Source: Gongronella butleri
Taxonomy: Eukaryota; Mucoromycota; Mucoromycetes; Mucorales; Cunninghamellaceae
DNA length: 64,000 nt
NCBI GenBank assembly: GCA_025201375.1
Contig: JAIWZP010000060.1
Location: 62,001 to 126,000, forward strand
Reading direction: 5' to 3'
A program made the translations under genes and the position numbers. Shown in pieces: positions 59,007-64,000 of this stretch (position 1 is the stretch's first letter; every line of letters begins with the position of its first letter). The notes under the pieces are model-generated. The model ran no database searches and had not been told where the DNA came from. It worked only from the letters and a program-made list of their open reading frames with translations.

Positions 59007-62000
59007 CTAGGTAAATCGTGGCAAGAGGGCAAACGAGCGGATGGGGCTTGTTTCTGAGAGTTCGAGGGCGTACATGTAGCAATCCTTTGCGCGCTGCATG
59101 TCGTTTTGCTGCTGGTAGACGCGGCCAAGCAGGTACCAGGCGTGTTGTTGGTCCCAACCAAGCGATTTCGTGGTGCGTTCCAACATGGCCTCTGCCAATT
59201 CCCATTGCGGCGCGCTGGTGTGCTCGATGAAAGCCGTGGCCATATCGATGTGGGTGGCAATGTGGTCGGGGTCGATGGCCAATGCCTTTTTAAACGCGTC
59301 CATGGCAGTGTCATACAATGCATCGGGGTTTTCATCGTCTGTGGCGCCATTGTCGCTCGAGGTGGCATGGTCGCGAGCCAATTTGTACGCATGCCAACAC
59401 AGCACGCCCAGTTGGTGCCAGACATTGGCATCGGTCAGGCCAATTTCCTCGGCTTCCATAATGGCATGCACAGCCTGATCCAAGCGGCCCGCCTTGATAA
59501 ACGAAGACGTGCACGTGACCCAAATCTTGACCATGAGCGCGTCCCAACGCTCGCGTTGATGTCGCACAAACGCGTTCTCTTTTTGCACAGGCTGCAGCGT
59601 GCTCCATGTCGTCGACACCTCGCTATTGCGACGCCCAAGCGTCGTCAATGACGAAAACGATGGCGCCACCATCGATGCAAGCGACACCTTGGTATCTAAC
59701 ACACGCTTGGACGAGGTGTCTATCAATTTTTTTTAAAAAAAAAAAACCAGTGACATATAAATAAATATTCGTGGTTTTTTTTTTTGGTCCTTTTTGTCCT
59801 TTTTTGTCCTTTTTGCTTTTTTGGTCCCTTTTTCATCCTTTTTCATCTCTGCGTTGTCATTTACCCGTGGAAGCTGCATCATGTTGCGAGGCGGTGCGCG
59901 TTGCATTGAGCTGCTGAGCAGAGGCGTTGTGCTTGTCTGCATTGGAGACTGAATGGATGCGTCTGCCAAGGCGCATGTCGATGAGTCCGCGCTTCTTTTT
60001 CTCCTTTGATTTGGTCGTGGAGGGCAAGGATGCGGCGTAGACTGGCGTCTGGTGGCGCTCGGACGCGGCCATGCGCTGGCTGACGATTTCTTCGCTATGG
60101 CTGGGCTTGGCAGTGACAATGGTCGATGCGACCGAGCCATTCTGCGACATGTTGGCGGCAGACGCCGGGTGCAGGTGCTGGTGCGAGCGGCTAGAGACAG
60201 AGAGACGGCGTGTGGGCGTCGTGGAGGCCGAAGAAGGCGGAATGGACAAATTGTCGACGATAAAGGACGCATTGGACGATTTCGAGCCTTGATCGATGCC
60301 GGGGGCATTGGCCAATTCGCCATAGACAAGGCCCAATTGCTGCGACAGCTTGCCGTACGTGGCAAAGAGATCCGTGTACGAGGCAAGCACAGCCTCGGCG
60401 CCTTCGAGCATCTCGAGCATCTCAATTTGCGTCATGCGCACCGAAAGATACGCCTCGGCAAGGTCCACGTGGCGCGAAAAATTGGGTTCGTCTTGGCGCC
60501 ACGATGTCATGGCCATGGACCCAATCATGGTTGCCTGGAACGACGAAAGATCCACTTGCTTAAGCCCGGCCTCCAATGCTTGCAATGCCTTGGGATACTG
60601 GTGGATCTGCTTGCACGACGACAGCAACGCCAATAGATGCCACGAAGGCAAATGCGATGGCTGTCGCTGCAGCGCCTGGCTCACATTGTGCAATGCGTGC
60701 ACAACATCGCGCATCTGCGCCTGCTGAACAGCAAGCTCGTAAAACCCAATCGCCGACGCATTGTCCAGATCTACGCTCTTGGTCAGCGAGTGCACCGCCT
60801 CGCCATGATACTCGGCGCGTTGCTCGGGCGCGTCACCTATTGCGGGATGGAGGAAAAAAAAGAGGGAAAAAGAGAAGAAAAAAAAGGGAGGAAAAGGGGG
60901 AAAAGGGGGAAAAGGGGGAAAAGGGGCGGGGGAAATCGAAAATGAGCGCGTTTAGCCCTCTTTTTTTCTTTTTTTTTTTCTTTTTTTTTTTCAATGCAAA
61001 TGGCATGCTTACATTGCGACGCGCGCACACCATAGGCGGTGCCGCGGATGCGGTAGCAGGTGGCTAGGAGCGACGACGGAATAGTGGCGTCGGTGGCCTC
61101 GCGCGCGAGTTCGAGCGCGATATCGGCGAGTTGCGTGGCGACGTGGCCATCCATAAAGTCGCGCGCATACATGAGCACGGCGGCGTGCAGAACCTCGAGA
61201 ATGGTCGCCTCGTTCTCGTCAATAGCTGCGGCTTTTTCGTCCTTGCCGACACTGGCATGGATCTTGAGCTTGCGCTGAATCAGCGCCACCTTGTCCGCGA
61301 CGTCAAACGCGTCATCCAGAGGCACGTCGCTGTCCGGCAGGCCCACGGTCTCCATGTAGCTGCGGAACGCGTGCTTGGCTTCGTCAAATTCGCCCAGACG
61401 CACAAGCGTAAAGAACAAAAGGCGCGTGATCGACGCGCTGTTGAACGTCTTGGCCTTGGCCCGGTACAAGAATTGCTGCACGCGGCGCAAATTCGACAAG
61501 TCGCCCCACCCAATCACGTCGTGCGACAGGAAAATCAAATGCGCAAGGTCCAAAAGCGACGCATTCGCCAATTGCCGCGAAAGCGACGGTTCCATCGCGT
61601 GGTACAGCTGCCGGAAATGCGAAAGCACGTCTACAAGCTCGTCCACAATCGATCCGTGCGCCTGGTACGACGCAGGACCGCTGTTGGACGGTGTAAACGA
61701 CACAGTGCTGCATTAAGAGAAAATAAAATGAAAACTAAATGAGGACGCTCTTTTTGCCCCTCTCCCTTTACCCCTTTTTTTTGGTACCTTTCATTGGGCG
61801 GCGCAGCATAGCTCATGGCCACGTAGGTATCGTCCTGATGCGTTTTGATCAGGTATTGCGTGTAAAGGCAGTAAATGTTCCATCGGCGGCGCGCTTGCCA
61901 CGCAGGCGCCCAATGGCGCGCCGCGAGCGCGTGATAGCATCGCAGCGACTTTAGCGTCTGCTTGACAGGGGCACTGGAAGAGAAAAACAGGGGGGGCGAG

Positions 62001-62939
62001 GGGTCAAATGCTGCGATTTTTTTTGTATGTTTTTTTTTGCTTTACTTTTGATAGACGCGCAGCAAAATGGCACGGTGCAGAGCTTCCTCCATCCAATAGG
62101 CGGTGTGGTCGTTTTTCTCGTTGAAATGATTGTCCATGACCTCCCATGCGGCGTCATAAGCATCCAATGCCTCGGGGATGCGATTTTCCATCTCGAGCGA
62201 GATGCCCTTGATGACGCGTGCCTGGATCAGCAGCACAAGGCCATAGCCCCAATTCACATCCTCAAAACGCAACGCAAGACGCTCCAGGGCCTCGAGCGCC
62301 TTTTTGTACCGCCCACTCTCAAAATAAATGCGTGCAACCACAATTTTCGAAAGCTAAAATGAGGCGTGGAGGGTCAATTGAGCCGCTGCGACATGTCCCT
62401 TGATTTTTTTTTTTGGAAAGAGGGGGTTTACCTGTGCCTGCCAATCGTCGGGTGTCTCGAGGTGCTCGGCGTCGAATTGCTTGAAAATGATGTCCTGGAG
62501 GCGCGTGAGCATATTTTGCGTTTGTGACGCCGTCAGCGGCGGATAATGCGGCAAATGATCGCCATCGTCGACAAACAGATGGCTCGGTGCCGACAGATCA
62601 ATGTGGATGTGCGCAATCGTGGCCTTGGGCGATGATGGCACGGCGACGTGGTATGCGAATTGATCCTTGTGTCCGTGCAGCATTTGCACAAGCTCTTGCT
62701 CGACGAGCACCGTCGTGGGCAGCACTAAAAAAAAGAAAAGAAAAAAGAACGGGGCAAACACGTCAATTTCAAAAAGAGCACCTTTTTTATTATTATTTTG
62801 TTGTAGCTATAGTGAACCTACCCTTCTCATCGGGGTGATACTTTTTGTATCGGCGGATCAGGTCAGGCAACGCGGCCCAATTGCTTTGTACGCGTGCACG
62901 GTCGATATCCGAGTATGCTTGCTCTGCCTTTGACTCCAT
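59007..62939 (-). CDS. TTC7/YPP1-like TPR protein (PI4-kinase complex)
   Basis: Scaffold expected to hold the PI 4-kinase Stt4/PI4KA at the plasma membrane with Efr3. Seven exons: 62939-62822, 62724-62432, 62353-62046, 61973-61788, 61707-61013, 60836-59865 and 59719-59007, 1094 aa. The helical-repeat N-terminal half starts MESKAEQAYSDIDRARVQSNW. TPR-like units are readable in IVVARIYFESGRYKKALEAL, in AQMRDVVHALHNVSQALQRQPSHLPSWHLLALL, and in the C-terminal series (WVTCTSSFIKAGRLDQAVHAI, AMDAFKKALAIDPDHIATH, WYLLGRVYQQQNDMQRAKDC). The end YALELSETSPIRSFALLPRF agrees with the TTC7 C terminus. A ~170-residue Ser-rich linker (about 670-850) interrupts the repeats, as in yeast and animal homologues. 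Every junction is phase-consistent. Confidence 0.88.
60878..60925. repeat. Intronic G4A4 minisatellite
   Basis: Four to five tandem GGGGGAAAA-type units in an intron of the TTC7/YPP1-like gene. On the sense strand it reads as a CCCCCTTTT pyrimidine run. Confidence 0.8.
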
Positions 62940-63767
62940 AGCTGTCTGAAAAAAAAAAGAGTGGAGAGGGAGAACGAGAGAGTCGAGGGGGACTGCAACG
63001 AGCGGCAAAAAGTGAAAATAAAAGAAAGAAAAGCGAGTAAAAGACGAGAAAACGAAGAAAAAACGAGCCCAATGCAATCTAAAAGTGGACAAAAAAAGAT
63101 GTGGGGTCAACCAAGGCACGGAGGGGCCAATTTGGGCTTGCAGCAAATGGGCAAATGGGCATGTCGGGCAGACAAATCATCACGCCCAGTTGCTGTAAAT
63201 CCGCTCATGATGGACCAGACCTGCCAATGGTGATTTGGGGGGCCCTTGCTTGGCCTTGCGTCCGCGCCAATCCAGCCTCTGGTCACACGTGTTGGCAAAC
63301 CTAAAAAAGGCGCACACGCCCTTGCCTTCCCCCAAAGCCAAAAATCATATGATAGAAAAGAGCAAAAATCCAATGCCACTCAGGTCAAAAAAAAGAGCTA
63401 GCCAACACCAACGTGCAGCCACCCATTTGGATATCGTCATTTTTTTTTTTTTTTTGACATGTTGGTTTTTTTTTATTTCTTTGTTCCTTCTTTGCAACAA
63501 AAAAAAAGAGTCTTGGAGCATCCATTCCCTATTTTTTTTCTTTTTCCCAAGGACGGATGAGAGACAGGGTACGAGGAAAGAAATAAGGAGAGGAAATATA
63601 CAATAAAAAAAAGAGGGAGAAAGTGAAGAAAGAAAGAAAAAAGTGGGTGTAGGGTTGAAAGAGCAAAGGGAAAGGGAAAAAAAGGGAATGAGGGCGGAAA
63701 TCCACATTAGACCAAATTGCCAATCCCAATTACGCGCAGGTGATAAGCAAAAGGAAGGGGGGCAAGT
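62940..63767. other. Intergenic between TTC7/YPP1-like and ARF genes
   Basis: TTC7/YPP1-like 5' flank and ARF 3' flank; purine-rich stretches, T-tract at 63440-63455. No gene seen. Confidence 0.6.
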
Positions 63768-63826
63768 TTACGATCGACGCTTCAAGTTGGAGGACAACCA
63801 TTCAAGACCCTCATAGAGACCATCAC
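63768..63826 (-). CDS. ARF-family GTPase, last exon only (partial)
   Basis: The terminal exon begins with a split Gly codon after a CAG acceptor and reads GDGLYEGLEWLSSNLKRRS then stop. This is the hallmark C terminus of ADP-ribosylation factors, small GTPases of Golgi vesicle coat recruitment. The preceding exons, with the N-myristoyl Gly and G-box motifs, are not found in the remaining 170 bases, so the gene continues past the window end through an intron of at least that length. Distinguishing ARF1 from ARF6-like or ARL forms is not possible from 19 codons. Confidence 0.85.
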
Positions 63827-64000
63827 CTGGATTTTGATAAAAAAAAAAAAAGGCGTGATGAGTGACATGACGTCAAACCGTGTTTGCCAGGGGCATCCAG
63901 TGATGCTTCTTGGGAAGGGGACCCAATTGACCCCAAGGACGCGTCAGGAAGCGCATAAATTGGCGCACAGGGACGAAAAGGCCAAGATTTCCCCATTTTG

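Overview
The window is nuclear DNA of a fungus, most probably an early-diverging lineage such as Mucoromycota (Mucorales-like). This is an inference from four things: many short GT-AG introns (about 50-250 bp) with T-rich 3' ends, a fungal-type histone set, a YPP1/SLM1/KRE9-type gene content, and the pairing of a GDP-mannose 4,6-dehydratase with a GT49 LARGE-like glycosyltransferase. A/T homopolymers of 10-37 bp are everywhere outside exons. Gene models were assembled by hand from reading frames, splice-site consensus and phase agreement. All exon joins given keep frame.

Layout. 1-3.1 kb: no recognised gene, one dispersed-repeat copy. 3.2-5.8 kb (-): JEN1-like carboxylate/H+ symporter with an 11-nt micro-exon. 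7.0-10.6 kb (-): RecQ/Sgs1/BLM-type helicase. 10.6-14.0 kb: no recognised gene. 14.0-17.9 kb: complete core histone cluster, H3(-)/H4(+) and H2A(-)/H2B(+), two divergent pairs. 18.1-21.9 kb (-): VPS25 (ESCRT-II), a YCII-domain protein and a TRAIP-like RING E3. 22.1-27.6 kb: repeat island. 27.7-34.9 kb (+): GDP-mannose 4,6-dehydratase, TFIIB and a membrane-anchored GH35 beta-galactosidase. 35.9-36.5 kb (+): secreted KRE9/KNH1-like protein. 36.7-42.0 kb: second repeat island with a minisatellite. 42.0-44.8 kb (+): SLM1-like BAR/PH protein. 45.9-48.8 kb (-): a 108-aa protein of unknown function and a GT49 glycosyltransferase. 51.4-52.8 kb (+): three-repeat MYB factor. 54.8-57.0 kb (-): allantoate/anion permease of the MFS ACS family. 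59.0-62.9 kb (-): TTC7/YPP1 TPR protein. 63.8 kb (-): last exon of an ARF-family GTPase running off the window.

Themes. Most genes are housekeeping and are not organised into a pathway cluster. Loose functional neighbourhoods are visible. Plasma-membrane phosphoinositide biology is represented by SLM1-like and TTC7/YPP1, endosomal and Golgi traffic by VPS25 and ARF, genome maintenance by RecQ and the TRAIP-like E3, and wall/glycan metabolism by GMD, GT49, GH35 and the KRE9-like protein.

The least explained DNA is the two repeat islands. They hold three mosaic copies of one non-coding dispersed repeat, a ~500-bp tandem array, a palindrome-rich minisatellite, and a strong local excess of the motif TACTGTA/TACAGTA that I did not see in the exons.
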